A stretch of DNA of 64,000 bases from Crossaster papposus (GCA_037893245.1 JBAIAA010000350.1:372001-436000); one strand, 5' to 3'; positions 13,001 to 23,881 are shown, numbered from the stretch's first letter. Notes: a model not told the origin generated them from the sequence alone. Made by a program: numbers and translations.

Positions 13001-16000
13001 TTGCCTGTGTCAATTTAGTGTTGAACAAGGGTGAATATTTAAGTATGCAGTTGGTAATGTTACTGATTTTAAACATATGTGCAGTTTATTCCTACAAATG
13101 CACTTGTTATTCTACTGCTCAGCTCGCATCCTCAGCATTCCCAGAGCTTTCAAAATGAATTGTCGTCTCGTATATCTCATAATTCTATCCCTCTCTCTCT
13201 CTCTGCTCTTTTTCTTTTTCCATGTTCTCCTGTTGTAGCCGATATCATTTCCACAGTAGAGTTCAACCACGATGGAGAGCTTCTAGCCACTGGCGACAAA
13301 GGTGGTCGCGTTGTCATATTCCAAAGGGAAGAACAGGTATGCGGGGATAACAATTTTTTTTATTATTATTATTATTATTTTTTTTTTGGGGGGGGGGGTG
13401 GTGGGTAAGAGAGGAGGGGGCGGCAACATAGAGACTGACTGACAACCCCCCCCCCCCCCAACCCACAAAAACACTTTTCATAGCGTGTGTTTCTGTTTAG
13501 TAGCACATTAAGGTGTTTTGCCCTAATGCTGGAGGATCCCCTATTGAGTTTCCCTTTGTTCCTGTACTGTAACCCAACCCCATTAACCTATCATACACTT
13601 TAACAACTAAGGACAAAGGACGAACAGCCAAGGACTAAAAGGATCTATTGTTCACCTATTGTGCTTCTGTCCTGGGGGAGGGGGGTGGGGTGTGTTTTAT
13701 GTAGTACATGAACATGTATGCAAGCGTATACAATGATACAAAAGTAGGTCCAAATGTTAGTCACGAAAGTATTCAAGAAAATGTCGGTATTAAACGTCCA
13801 TGCAACAAAATACAAAAACTGTCCTGGTAAATTGTACGTAAACTTTTGTATAGGATTTCATTTATTTGGTAGTTCTCAGTGAGATATTTGACGAAAAATG
13901 TATGTGACGCAATGAAACTTTAAATATAGACATCAAGGAATTCGCCTTAGTTTTGCTTCCTTATAAAGATTGATTCCAAGATTAATATATTCAATCTCTG
14001 CTTTGATGGAAGCTTGTTGCACAAGGCTGTTATCTTGACACTGCAATTGCCTCTCTGTGGACTATTTTTAGTGGGTATTTACTCGGGCAGACAAACTGCA
14101 TATTAAAAAAAAACCATACGCAACCACAGCATGTCAATTCCGTGCTTAATTAAACTAGGCGTTCGCACGTGCATTCATTTCTGGTGTGCTGTTATGTGTT
14201 TTCGATGCATGCAACTGACAGATGTGACTGTGTAACATAATGAACTGAAAATGTTTCAATTTATTTATTTATATTTTGCTCTCCACAGGCATAAGATTGT
14301 TCAGACTTTTGTCTAGAATCAGACTTTTTGAATTTCAGAGAAAGACAGTATTTTTACAGAAAGATGTGCATCTTTCAAACATTTTATTAAATAACTATTG
14401 GTACGCTGACTTGCTCAAAATGCTTGGCACGTTTCAACTTTAAATTCTCCAGACAAAAGAGACTGTTACTATCTCAGCTCCGGAATGGTCTGGTGTGTTT
14501 GTGCTATTCTCATCCATTGTGAGCAGTAAGCGTCTCTTACGTAACTATGCAAGAGCTTGCCCCAAATCACACGATATAATAACAGTTAATTTGATCTGGA
14601 GAATTCAAAGTTTAATTGTGACCCACTCTGCAAAAATGAGTCTGATGTGTTAAAAGTAATTTTTTTAATTTTACAGTTGGTCAGAAAGAGCAGGAAATAA
14701 GCTTTCATTTGACATATCGCACAACTCTGTAGTGTAATGAATTAATCTTTTACGATTGTTTGAAATTTGCTTTTTCTCAGTTATATTAAAAATGACTTCG
14801 AACAGAAATGAACATTTATAATTTTAGTGCTTCATTAGATGCTATGGTTAGAGGATGACAAAAACCTTGATTAAATCTACTTTAGGGATCAAAACAACAT
14901 TTTCCAACGATCAGTTCTTAAAAAATAGGTTTCGTAGAATCCAAAATTCCTTAAAACTAAAAAATGATTTGTTGAAAGAAAAATCACCTCAGACAATAAA
15001 TAGCCCTTTACGTGAAAATGTATTATGCGACATCAGACTCATTTTTGCAGAGCGGGTCACAAATGTGCTAAGCAATTTGAGCCCGTCAGTGTACCAGATG
15101 TTAATAAAATTTAACTTGCCTATTGCTTAGTGACAATCTCATCCCTGTCTCCAAATCTGTAGAGTAAAAACTGCATGCCTCCGCGGGGGGAGTATAACGT
15201 GTACAGCACGTTTCAGAGCCACGAACCCGAGTTTGACTATTTGAAAAGTTTAGAAATTGAAGAGAAGATCAACAAAATCAAATGGCTCAACCGGCAAAAC
15301 TACGCCCATTTTCTACTTTCAACTAACGGTGAGTCCATACTTTTTTTTGTATTACTTGATGTTTGTATTCGTTCAGTATTTTCTCAAAAAAATACAATTC
15401 CTGTACCTGCGGGCCATGTTAACCAGTTCGCGCCGGAGGACGTATATACACGCAAAGTTTTTCAAGATTCAAATCGGATGACGCATAAAAACGTGACGAC
15501 CAAGGCCGCAAATGTATGTCAGCAGTGAGCAAGGCCGGAATTGCGTGAGTGTGCATCCCGGTACCATCGGCCTGAACCCGCCTCGGATCGAGTTTCGTAA
15601 AAAATAATCCTGCGCCTCGGCTCGGTGATGTTAAAATAAACCCGGCGCGAACTGGTTAACAGGAAAAGTGTTTATGTTCCAGAGATTTAAAACTTTTCAA
15701 GGCCGTAGACTTTGTACATCTCTGCTGAAGTAGTGTCAGGATACTACATTCTTTCCTTTTTTTTTAGTAAAAATATTCTAAACAATCTTTGTTATCCCCA
15801 CCTTGCTCTTTCAGATAAAACAATAAAACTTTGGAAAGTCTCGGAGCGGGACAAGAAGTGGGTAGGTTCCAATTTGGTGGAGGATGACGGCACATTACGA
15901 GACCCCTGCCAAATATCGTCAGTACGCCTCCCCGCAGTTCAACCTATCGAATTAATGGTAGAAGCATCCCCTAGGTAAGTTCAGTTCCGTCACAGTCGGA

Positions 16001-19000
16001 TCTCTAAATCCCCTAATTTCAGCGGTCGGTAAAAGATTCTCCGGAAAAAAAAAAAAAATTAGTAAACTTTATCACTTAACTCGTGTAAGTCAAAGAAGTG
16101 GGTGCGAGGACTTAATTCTGGCCAAATCGTCAAGGTGAAATCTAAATCTCACCTTTGCCAAACCTCTTCCTGTGACCTTTCGTTTTGGCCGTGTCGTTTG
16201 GGGAATTCTTTCAACTCTTATACTCACTGCGCAGTAGAATTGAAGGACACTCGTACTTCACTCAAAGCCCAGTGTCAAAATACGAGCAGCTTGACTGAAC
16301 AGAGTTCTGAATCCATCGCAGTACTGTGTCCAACTAGGGCGTTGGATTTCGGCAGACACGACTTTGTTTGGAGAGGTTTTGCAAAGATTGTGTGGTCGTT
16401 TGACGTCATTATAAGCAACTCGCTTTTCCCTATGCGAGTGCACAGCACGGATACAATGTATATCATGTGTATATAATGATGTGGAACTTGTTGTGAATAT
16501 CTATTTAATAATTCAGGAGTATTTGATTATAGAAGAGGATGAATTGCTAAGCGTAATATTCTCAATTTGTGTTGTGTCAAATTGTTGAGGGAAAAAGATA
16601 ACTCGACAACTGGTTTGTGCCTATTTAGAATTATAAGTTGTGCATAAGACAATCAGTTTTTGGGTCCAGCAGCCAATATCACGAAACCTTACACGATGGC
16701 GCCACTTTATTTGGCTGCGCAACATTTCGCTTACGACAGTTTCACAAACGTTTGACAGTACGTAAGTCCAATGCTTATGCAACAAACTATGGCGTAGCTT
16801 GTGCAGTCAATTTAGGTAGCGTAGGAGTAATGTGGCGATTGTTTTGCCAGCAAATTGTAATTGACGTGGACTCTGTCAATGCTGAAGTTAGTAAGCTTGA
16901 TAAAAGACAGTCGCAGCTTTATGATTGCAGTAAAGAAATTGCTATTTTACCCGTGACATAATTTGTAACGTTGCTGCACGATTCTACGGAAAGTCAAAAA
17001 AAAATAATTTGTTAAAATGGCGGGCTGAGGTGATTCAACGACGATTTCGTGAAAGAACAGAAATGCAAACAGTTGTCTAAAGCCGCGTTCGCATTGGACT
17101 TAATATTGTCAAATGTTACGGTACGTGATTGTCAAAGTTCACGGTGTTAAATCCTCCGCTAGAAGCTTGGGCCTGTAGATCTTACTGTTGCGGAGGGTAA
17201 AATGGACAATTTGACAATGGTACCGCCTGTACCGCCTGTCCGCATTGGATTTAATTTGGTTAAGTTCTCCGTAGGTTTTACCAAAAAAAGTCCAATGCGA
17301 ACGCGGCTTTAAATGCTGTTTTAAAACGTTGCGCAGCTACGCCAAGTTTTGTGAATTGATCCGTAAGGAACTTTCTTTTTGCGGAAGCCTTGTGCCACTT
17401 TTGAAAATGGCGCAAGCTACGCACTTTTTCATGATATCGGCTGCCTAACAGATTTTAACAAAACATGCTGTAAAGGGTTTTGATGGGTAGAGTTAAGTAA
17501 ATAGCACAGTACAAACAAGTGAATTTAGAAAATTCCAGATTTTGTTTTAATTTGTGGTAATTTTGCTGACAACCCGTGATTTGTTTTTCTTGCGTAAACC
17601 CACTACTGACACGGTTTGGCCTTTTTTGTGTGTATCCTTTGTTCGTTTCCCCAACGGCGTAGGAGAGTATTTTCTAATGCGCACACGTACCACATCAACT
17701 CGATATCAGTCAACAGTGACGGAGAGACATATATATCAGCTGATGATCTAAGAGTCAACCTATGGCATCTAGGAATTACAGACCAGAGTTTTAGTATCCT
17801 TTTGAGTTTTGATATATTTGTTTTTGTTCTTTATACAGAATTTTGTTATGTATTTATTTATTTATTATTAATTCTTCCTAATAGGCACTTGGGGAGACAA
17901 ATGTCAATTGGGGAGACAGTGTCAATTAGGGAGACATTTCAGTGTCTCCCTACATGTAAGTGTCTAGCTACCCTAAACAAACGATATTTGGGAGTTATTT
18001 TTGTCCTAGAACGACAGATTTTGGTCTAAATAGCATAAATCTCGAAGATCTTAGAGAAAAGGGTTAGGGTAAACAAGTTAGGACTGTTTTAAGTTTGTGT
18101 ACATCTATGGGATTGTCTCCCCAAGTGCCTATTTGGAGGTCAATAAATTATTATTATAACATACTTTTACCCACTGATGCCTTTTGTCATCACTGTAATA
18201 AGCCAGTTCGGTATCCAAACTGCACATGTGCACAACAAGATTTGACAATTTTTCTCTCGGGATTAACAGGGCAGATAAATGCAAACAGGGCTATAGGAGA
18301 CTAAGTAACCGATCCACATTTTGTGAATTTTTTTCGTTCCATTGAAAAGAGGATGGAAACATATGTTTGAACAAAACGTTGGACACCCAAAACACCCGAA
18401 AACACTTCGCTGACCAAAAATATTTTGGTACTTTAACCAGTTCGCGCCAAGATTATTTTAACATCACCGAGCCGACGCGCGTGATTAGTTTTTAAAGAAA
18501 CTCAATCCGAAGCAGGTTCAGGCCGCCAGTACCAGAAAGCACACCCACGCATTTCCGGCCTTGCTTGCTGCTGACAGACATTTTTCGGCCTTGCTCGTGG
18601 CGTGTTTATGCGTCACCCGTTTTGGATCGGGGGAGAACTTTTCGTTTATATTTGTCATCCTGCGCAAACTGGTTATAAAAAAATATTTTAGAAAATGATC
18701 CCTTTAAATTTGCTAGTACCCGCTAAACCTTTGCACGCTACGACGAAACGTATAATCTCGACGACAAAATTGACACATTTGCACGTGCGCAGTTGGAATA
18801 CCAAACTGGTTTATTGCCATTGCTGCTCGTGCATTTTCTTAGACAGAATAGAAAGTGTTTAATATTCAAACCTTCTTTCGTATTTCCATTTCCTCTTTTA
18901 GTCATTTCGTCTTTTCAAGAGATGGATGCCATCCAATTTCATTTGTTACCCCAAGGTGTATTTTTGTAATTTTTTTTTTGTTATCCAAGTCCGCTCTAAA

Positions 19001-22000
19001 CAAATAAAAAGCCACTCGGGGTACATGTATGGAGCTACATTTACAAAGAGAGAAGACAAAATAGAAATCTGGGAAGCAAAAAAATGGAAATTAAGATTCC
19101 CTTTGAAAGCAAGAGGGATCATTATGACTAGGGAAAACATGCACCAGACAAAGAATTCCCCAGAGCTAACTACAGAATGAGGGAAAAAGCTATAAATGGC
19201 ATATCTAATTGTTGACACGAGTCAGTTAAATGAATTTTTTTTTAAAGAGTATATATATTATATATATTTATACGCGTTTGTAAACCGATTCAACTTCGAT
19301 GAGTGCTCGACTTTACACAAGGAGCGGTACAAAATCAATCACAAACTAGGATAGGTTTTAGTTCACCATATTTTATACCTATATAAATATATTAAATAAG
19401 CAGTCACTTTTTTTGTCTGCCTCTCATACTGTCGAAAGTTAAAAGCGAAAAATAATTTAGATTTTTGCGATCACTTTTTTTTTATACATTTTTTGTATTT
19501 TGTATTTTGTATTTTGTATTTTTTTTTGGGGGGGGGGGGGGGAGATTTCTATAGCTTTGTCTAATCATATACAAGCTCCGGAGGTACAATGCATGTTTAC
19601 TTCACTGCATCACTTTTAATGGCTCGAAGTCACAAAAAAAAAAAAAGTAAATAAAACCATCAGTTTCCTTCTCTGTCTCTCCTTACCCCATCTCTTTTGC
19701 TGCCTTCTCTTTCCCTTGAGAGTTTCCCCATTGAAATTTCACACAAAGCCGCTGGGAAGAGACATTATGCAGAGTCAAATTTCCACATCCTTAAAGCCAA
19801 ACTCGCTGTGCCTATTTTTTGTTACGCCGTTTTCGAAACAGGAAATTGCAGACACACACGTGTGCTAATAACATGTACATGTAGTGCGGGATTTCTCTGG
19901 CATTTCTTTATAATATTTCCCTGCCTAAACAAATTATAGATTTTTGTATTGACTGTGGCAAAGGCCCTGCTAGGATCCAACTTTAGGTCCATCTTAATTT
20001 TTTGATTTGAATATTTTAGATCAATCCAGTTCGCAGTTTGCAGCAGTTTATACATTTTCACACAAAAAAGTTAACTTAATTAATTCCTTTGTCATTAAGA
20101 CTTCCCCCACAAATGATATCCCTAACAAATTATATATTTAACTCGAGCAGAGATAACTCTTCAAAACACTTCAATATTTGCAAAATTTGGTTGTTAAGTT
20201 AATGGCTAGTAAAAGAGCAACGATTGATTTCTTAAAAAATAAATTTAAAAAAATTTAAAAAAGGGGGGGGGGGGGGTTTATTTGATTTATTATTTTACAT
20301 TTTGTTAAGTTACTGCAGGCTAAATTGAATCACCATAAAAAAACACAACTGAATTGCCATTTTTTTTTTGTATAAGTCCTTTTTTTCTGTGATTAGGAAA
20401 TGAGGTATTAGAAACTGTTTTTTGTTCAGTATCTATAAACACAACACTCTAAAAACAGGCCAGCATCACAATATTTACTATAAAATATGAATCTCCTTTA
20501 AACCCATCCAGTTTAGAAAATTACAGCAAAAACAAATGGTGTATACTACCGTATCTAAACCTTCAAGGATAAAAGCTTGGCAGCAATGCTACTGTCATTT
20601 GCCTGTGTGTCTTTATTTCCTGGCCGTCTGACATTTAGGGAATTTGAGCGTAGGATGTCAGGGATTATCACCGCGCCGAGCCTATTCACTTGTCTATCAG
20701 ATCTCATCTTGATTCAGAATTTGTCTTTTTTGTTTTTTTGTCTGTGTGCGCGTAACCTTACCCAGTACAGTTATTAAAATTGAAGTGTTATTAATATCTA
20801 CAGGAATTTAACAAATACTTTGTGACGTGTATTCTGTATCATATGTTATGTGTATTTATTTATTATGTATTTTCTCAGGCAAAATACAAGACAATATAAA
20901 TATGTAACAATTATAAAATTCAATTATATAAAACAAAAACATAAAAAACATCTAAAGGACAATCAACAAAAAAGTTTAGATACAAGAAACTATCAAACAA
21001 AAAACATAAAAAAACATTAAATTGCACTATATGCAGGCCTAACGGATTGCCTAAGGCTATATAATAACTTGTCGAGATGCTCTCCAATTACAATTAGTAC
21101 AATTTAGCACAAGATGCATAAACAAAGGACCACAGACAGACAGACAGACAGACAGACAAGCACAAACACACAGAACATACCAACAAACCCCCCAACAAAC
21201 CCAGAAGTAGAGTAGAAAAACCAACAAAAGGAGGATTAGGCTCTCGAAGGAGGATTAGGCTCTCAAAAGAGGATTACATTAGGCTCTCAAATGAGGATAA
21301 GGCCTTAACCAGTTCGCGCCAGGATTATTATAACATCACCGAGACGACGCGCGGGATTATTATTAACGGAACTCGATCCGAAGCATGATCAGGCCGCCAG
21401 TACCGGGAAGCACACCCACGCATTTCCGGCCTTGCTCGCTGCTGACAGACATTTCTGGCCTTGCTCGTAGCGTGTTTATGCATCATCCGTTTTGAATCTG
21501 GGGAAAACTTTGCGTTTATATCCGTCATCCGGTGCGAACTGGTTAATAGAGGATTAGGCTCTTAAACTCAAAGTACAAGTAGTTGAGTATACGTCCGGTC
21601 TCATGACAACACACACGATGAGCCTCTCCCACTAGTAACATTTACTACCTGATCCTTAACCCAACTCTGCACCTCAGATATTGTCGATATTAAGCCTGCC
21701 AACATGGAGGAGCTAACGGAGGTCATAACGGCAGCCGAGTTCCATCCTAGGGAGTGTAATGTATTTGTTTATAGCAGTAGTAAAGGAAGCATCAGGTTAT
21801 GCGACATGAGACAGGCGGCGTTATGCGACCAAAGTGCAAAAAGTGAGTTGATAGGATTCTGATGGACATGGTCTTCTACTTGGTATTAACAGGGTTAGTC
21901 CTTGAATAAGAGGTCAAAAGTGGGAAATTTGTTGGTGTTCCGGTTACACCTGGGGCCAATTTCATAGAGCTGCTAAGCACAAAAATTTGCTTAGCACAAA

Positions 22001-23881
22001 AAAGTCTTGCTCATTAAAAACAGGTTACCAGCCAAAATTATACGTGTTTTTCATGCTAAGCAAAAAAACAGCTGATTATCAATCCAAAACAATAAAGATC
22101 ACGTGAAAATTTGGTCTGTAACCTTGTTTTTGCAAAGGACAAATTGTCATGCTAAGCAAATTTTTGTGCTTAGCAGCTCTATGAAATTGGCTCCTGACCT
22201 TGTAGTTTCTCATGCAAGTGTAACTGAAATTTACTTCCAACTTTTTAAAATTTGTTTTGCAGGTACTTTGCATAATGTAATCGCTGTTTGAGATAGAAGG
22301 CAACACAGAATGTGTGCCACATTTAAAACAATTTTTTGTCAGTTGCAACAGGGATGGACACAATTTTACCCCTAATTTATGGACCGACCCAACACTAAGT
22401 AGGAAGTTATAATAAATAATAATAGGCAATTCTCAAGGCGTGGTGTCATCATTATCCCTGCTCATTGGGCCCATGAAACATTCCAAATACCATCTCGGCT
22501 CCCTGTGGAGTATACAGCTCATACATGCTCATTCCTGGGTGGGGAGAAGCAATGAGTGACAAAGTGCCTTGCTCAAGGGCACATGCACCAAAGTCCCAGG
22601 CCGGACTCGAACCCATCACCTGCAGCTTTACCCACAGACGGCAAATTCAATACTCCAGACCACGAGGCCATGGCACTGAATGTATTAAAGTAGCACACGT
22701 TATTTCCTTTGACTGTTTAAAGCAAATTGTCCGTCTTCAAATGACTAACCATAACCACTTCTCTCTACATCCCTCCTGTTCCTCGCCCTCGTGCCGCCAG
22801 TGTTTGAAGAGCCCGAGGACCCCAGCAATCGTTCCTTCTTCTCGGAGATCATCTCTTCCATCTCGGACGTGCGGTTCAGCCGCAGCGGCCGCTACCTGAT
22901 CTCCCGGGACTACCTGTCGGTCAAGGTCTGGGACGTCCTGATGGACACCAAGCCCGTGGAGACCTTCCCCGTCCACGAGTACCTGCGCAGCAAGCTCTGC
23001 TCGCTCTATGAGAACGATTGCATCTTTGACAAGTTCGAGTGCGTCTGGAACGGCAACGACTCGTAAGTGACTTTCTGTCTATTTGCTCAATACTGGTATC
23101 GGTTGTTGATGGGTTAAACTAGGTTTTAAGGGAATGTACAACATTTAAAAAGAACACAACGACCAAATTAGTATGAAATACCTTACTGGACTGTTGGTGA
23201 ATGACAGTCTAAAGCATCCTTTAAAATTATGGTACCTGGTGTGCCATCATTTTCAAGAAAAAGTGCCTTATTTCTAATTCCAATTTACCATATTTAGTCG
23301 GTCCGCTTTTTGTTAGCAATCGATATGAATGGTACAAGCCAGCTAGACTGGTTCCCTGACTACAATTCCCTGAAGTTTAAAAATTGTTTCATCTAAAGTG
23401 GGGTCAGGGAACCAGACTACAAGAACCAGACTACAAGAACCAGACTATCAGGATACTACATTTTTTCCAAGATTACTGTTGTAGCCGTGTTTTGTCTACA
23501 GCATGTCTACAAAAATCCGAATTACTCTGCCGTCAAGATAAAACGAAACACGATAAAACAAAACTTGATTTTGAAACGTGATTTTTTGTCTGTCACAGGG
23601 CCATCATGACGGGCTCGTACAACAACTTCTTTCGGATATTTGACCGGAACACGAAGCGCGACTCGACGCTGGAGGCTTCGCGAGACAGCACCAAGCCCAT
23701 GCAGGTTCTAAAGCCACGGCGCGTCAACACGGGCGGCAAGCGCAAGAAGGACGAGATCAGCGTGGACAGCCTGGACTTCACCCGTAAGATCCTGCACACG
23801 GCCTGGCACCCTAAGGAGAACATCATCGCCGTGGCCGCCACAAATAATTTGTACCTCTTCCAAGAAAAGCCCCCGAGCTAA
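7093..23881 (+). CDS. PPP2R2: PP2A regulatory subunit B55 (PPP2R2 family), whole gene, 9 coding exons
   Basis: The gene encodes the WD40 beta-propeller B55 subunit, which docks on the PP2A scaffold and selects substrates for the catalytic subunit, for example in mitotic exit. Nine exons (7093-7099, 10654-10719, 13239-13336, 15163-15328, 15815-15974, 17663-17793, 21678-21842, 22801-23062, 23599-23881) join without a frame break into 1338 nt, 445 residues plus stop. Vertebrate B55 proteins are about 447 residues. Near-identical family blocks run from the N-terminus (QWCFSQVKG) through [44 protein letters not shown] and SADDLR to [20 protein letters not shown], and end at [18 protein letters not shown]. 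It is a single invertebrate-type B55 gene, so assigning it to one vertebrate paralogue (A-D) is not justified. The start is the ATG in a good context (CACCATGG) followed directly by a GTAAGT donor. The introns are loaded with MITEs, but every exon is intact. Confidence 0.97.
7578..8927. mobile_element. Foldback element Y, inserted in X
   Basis: The ends TAGTTGCGATAATCG / CGATTATCGCAACTA are inverted, and arms of over 400 bp mirror each other (for example TCGACCATTTTTGCCAGACT on both sides). An exact 9-bp target duplication TAGCCCAGG lies at 7569-7577 and 8928-8936. The centre (about 8007-8281) is a near-perfect hairpin around position 8145. No transposase is visible. Confidence 0.88.
8298..8501. 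mobile_element. Foldback MITE Z, inserted in Y
   Basis: A 204-bp palindromic element with ends TAGTCTTGTTTGCAAGACG / CGTCTTGCAAACAAGACTA. An exact 9-bp target duplication GCGCCGAGC lies at 8289-8297 and 8502-8510. Confidence 0.9.
9489..10653. other. PPP2R2 intron 1, remainder
   Basis: AT-rich sequence with many TACATGTA motifs; no gene or repeat family recognised. Confidence 0.5.
10654..10719 (+). CDS. PPP2R2: PPP2R2 coding exon 2
   Basis: The exon follows a TTTTTTAG acceptor and ends before GTAAGT. It encodes residues 3-24, including the diagnostic B55 start QWCFSQVKG and an acidic stretch (EDDVTD). It enters and leaves in phase 1. Confidence 0.95.
10844..11077 (-). mobile_element. tRNA-derived SINE, family 1 (minus strand, truncated)
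   Basis: The reverse complement carries the same body and the CGAGT-B-box/GTGGCTGGGCG head as the 47953 copy. It lacks the 3' tail. It lies in intron 2 of PPP2R2, 125 bp past exon 2. Confidence 0.8.
11712..11742 (-). repeat. Fragment of the tRNA-like repeat seen at 45526
   Basis: The stretch from GGCAAGGCGG to CCTGCGACCTC matches the T-arm and acceptor half of the 45526-45596 sequence, then diverges. Confidence 0.4.
11921..12345. repeat. Diverged repeats of AATCCTCAAAAATCCTC
   Basis: Many imperfect copies of CAATCCTCAAAAATCCTC and TTTTTTGAAAACCCCATT alternate. The complementary GAGGATT pattern appears at 11140-11215, suggesting one larger decayed element in PPP2R2 intron 2. Confidence 0.65.
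13239..13336 (+). CDS. PPP2R2: PPP2R2 coding exon 3
   Basis: The acceptor TGTTGTAG follows a CT-rich tract and the donor is GTATGC. Residues 25-57 form blade 1 of the propeller ([20 protein letters not shown], then GGRVVIFQ). The exon ends in phase 0. Confidence 0.97.
13337..14377. other. PPP2R2 intron 3, first part
   Basis: A G-run and a C-run (13387-13399, 13446-13459) form a weak hairpin near the donor. Otherwise no feature is recognised. Confidence 0.5.
14378..15124. mobile_element. TIR element split by a second element (14617-15062)
   Basis: The left arm (ATTTTATTAA, CTATTGGTACGCTGACTTG, GCTTGGCACGTTT) mirrors the right arm (GTGCTAAGC, GTCAGTGTACCAGA, AATAAAAT). The same family, better preserved, is at 44527-44894. 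It lies in PPP2R2 intron 3. Confidence 0.7.
14617..15062. mobile_element. TIR element, TTGTGACCCACTC family
   Basis: Ends TTGTGACCCACTCTGCAAAA / TTTTGCAGAGCGGGTCACAA, with TGAGTCTGATG arms. It is inserted in the right arm of 14378-15124 and ends 100 bp before PPP2R2 exon 4. Confidence 0.85.
15163..15328 (+). CDS. PPP2R2: PPP2R2 coding exon 4
   Basis: The acceptor CTGTAG leads into [20 protein letters not shown], and the exon continues with the near-invariant [20 protein letters not shown]. The donor is GTGAGT after the first base of an Asp codon. An inverted-repeat element ends only about 40 bp upstream of the acceptor. Confidence 0.97.
15419..15659 (+). mobile_element. piggyBac-type MITE copy 1
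   Basis: Flanked by TTAA on both sides, with terminal repeats CCAGTTCGCGCC / GGCGCGAACTGG. It lies in PPP2R2 intron 4. Its conserved frame ([13 protein letters not shown]) reads in the + direction. Confidence 0.9.
15815..15974 (+). CDS. PPP2R2: PPP2R2 coding exon 5
   Basis: The acceptor is TTTCAG and the donor GTAAGT. The exon encodes [15 protein letters not shown], then the segment that in known B55 structures forms the long hairpin arm contacting the PP2A scaffold, and ends VEASPR. The arm sequence ([16 protein letters not shown]) diverges moderately from vertebrates, as expected for this variable stretch. Confidence 0.96.
15975..16668. other. PPP2R2 intron 5, first part
   Basis: Nothing recognised. 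A 124-codon frame at 16102-16476 has no homology and overlaps opposite-strand frames of similar size. Confidence 0.5.
16669..17444. mobile_element. TIR element (GCAGCCAATATCACG) hosting another
   Basis: Imperfect ends GCAGCCAATATCACGAAA / TTTTTCATGATATCGGCTGC and inner GCGCAAC/GTTGCGC arms. It contains 17079-17310 and lies in PPP2R2 intron 5. Confidence 0.6.
17079..17310. mobile_element. TIR element, AAAGCCGCGTTCGCATTGGA
   Basis: Perfect ends AAAGCCGCGTTCGCATTGGA / TCCAATGCGAACGCGGCTTT, 232 bp, with an inner GGTTAAG/CTTAA arm. Confidence 0.86.
17663..17793 (+). CDS. PPP2R2: PPP2R2 coding exon 6
   Basis: The acceptor CGTAG precedes [20 protein letters not shown], and the exon contains [12 protein letters not shown]. 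The Asp pair of this block aligns with the human B55 alpha residue (D197) reported to be needed for substrate binding. The donor is a weak GTATCC, chosen because ending at 17793 joins in frame to exon 7 and restores the family sequence [13 protein letters not shown]. Confidence 0.94.
17881..18131. mobile_element. TIR element, ATAGGCACTTGGGGAGACAA
   Basis: Perfect 20-bp ends ATAGGCACTTGGGGAGACAA / TTGTCTCCCCAAGTGCCTAT, with extra internal GGGAGACA repeats. It starts 88 bp past PPP2R2 exon 6. Confidence 0.86.
18197..18814. mobile_element. TIR element hosting piggyBac-type MITE copy 2
   Basis: Ends AATAAGCCAGTTCGGTATCC / GGAATACCAAACTGGTTTATT with inner GCACATGTGC / GCACGTGCGC and GACAATTTT arms. 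Confidence 0.7.
18433..18676 (-). mobile_element. piggyBac-type MITE copy 2
   Basis: TTAA at the left and a decayed TTAT at the right, with the same terminal repeats (right end GCGCAAACTGG). It is inserted inside another inverted-repeat element (18197-18814) in PPP2R2 intron 6. Confidence 0.85.
18815..21304. other. PPP2R2 intron 6, middle
   Basis: Low-complexity stretches (TTTTGTATTTTGTATT near 19490, G-run at 19529, ACAG repeats at 21137, GGAGGATTAGGCTCT repeats at 21231-21290). No gene seen. Confidence 0.5.
21305..21546 (-). mobile_element. piggyBac-type MITE copy 3
   Basis: TTAA on both sides and intact CCAGTTCGCGCC ends. It is in PPP2R2 intron 6, 130 bp before exon 7. A 66-codon frame is open on the minus strand. 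Confidence 0.9.
21678..21842 (+). CDS. PPP2R2: PPP2R2 coding exon 7
   Basis: The acceptor is CCTCAG and the donor GTGAGT. It encodes [20 protein letters not shown], then [20 protein letters not shown], the central blades of the propeller. It ends after the first base of a Met codon that exon 8 completes. Confidence 0.97.
21952..22194. mobile_element. MITE, GGCCCAATTTCATAGAGCTG family
   Basis: Full copy just past PPP2R2 exon 7 (intron 7), with both ends and the core present; very similar to 1021-1262 and 52696-52937. Confidence 0.88.
22406..22678 (-). mobile_element. tRNA-derived SINE, family 2
   Basis: On the minus strand the tRNA-like head begins near CAGTGCCATGGCCTCGTGG, with a B box (GGTTCGA-type: GGGTTCGAGTCCGGCC). 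The body contains GGGCACTTTGTCACTCATTG in reverse sense, and the tail is AATAATAATA. It closely matches 57468-57840. It ends about 120 bp before PPP2R2 exon 8. Confidence 0.8.
22801..23062 (+). CDS. PPP2R2: PPP2R2 coding exon 8
   Basis: The acceptor is GCCGCCAG and the donor GTAAGT. It encodes [40 protein letters not shown] and [20 protein letters not shown]. Third codon positions are strikingly G/C-rich compared with exons 3-7. Confidence 0.97.
23599..23881 (+). CDS. PPP2R2: PPP2R2 terminal coding exon 9
   Basis: The acceptor is GTCACAG. The exon encodes [20 protein letters not shown], a basic linker ([20 protein letters not shown]) and the last blade ending [11 protein letters not shown] before TAA at 23879-23881. 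It is GC-rich like exon 8. No AATAAA lies close downstream. Candidates at 25240 and 25269 are far away and lie beyond two MITEs, so the 3' UTR end is unresolved. Confidence 0.97.

Noticed and set aside
15175-15528. 117-codon frame starting at an internal ATG
   Set aside because: Its first part is PPP2R2 exon 4; the rest reads through the donor into intron and a MITE.
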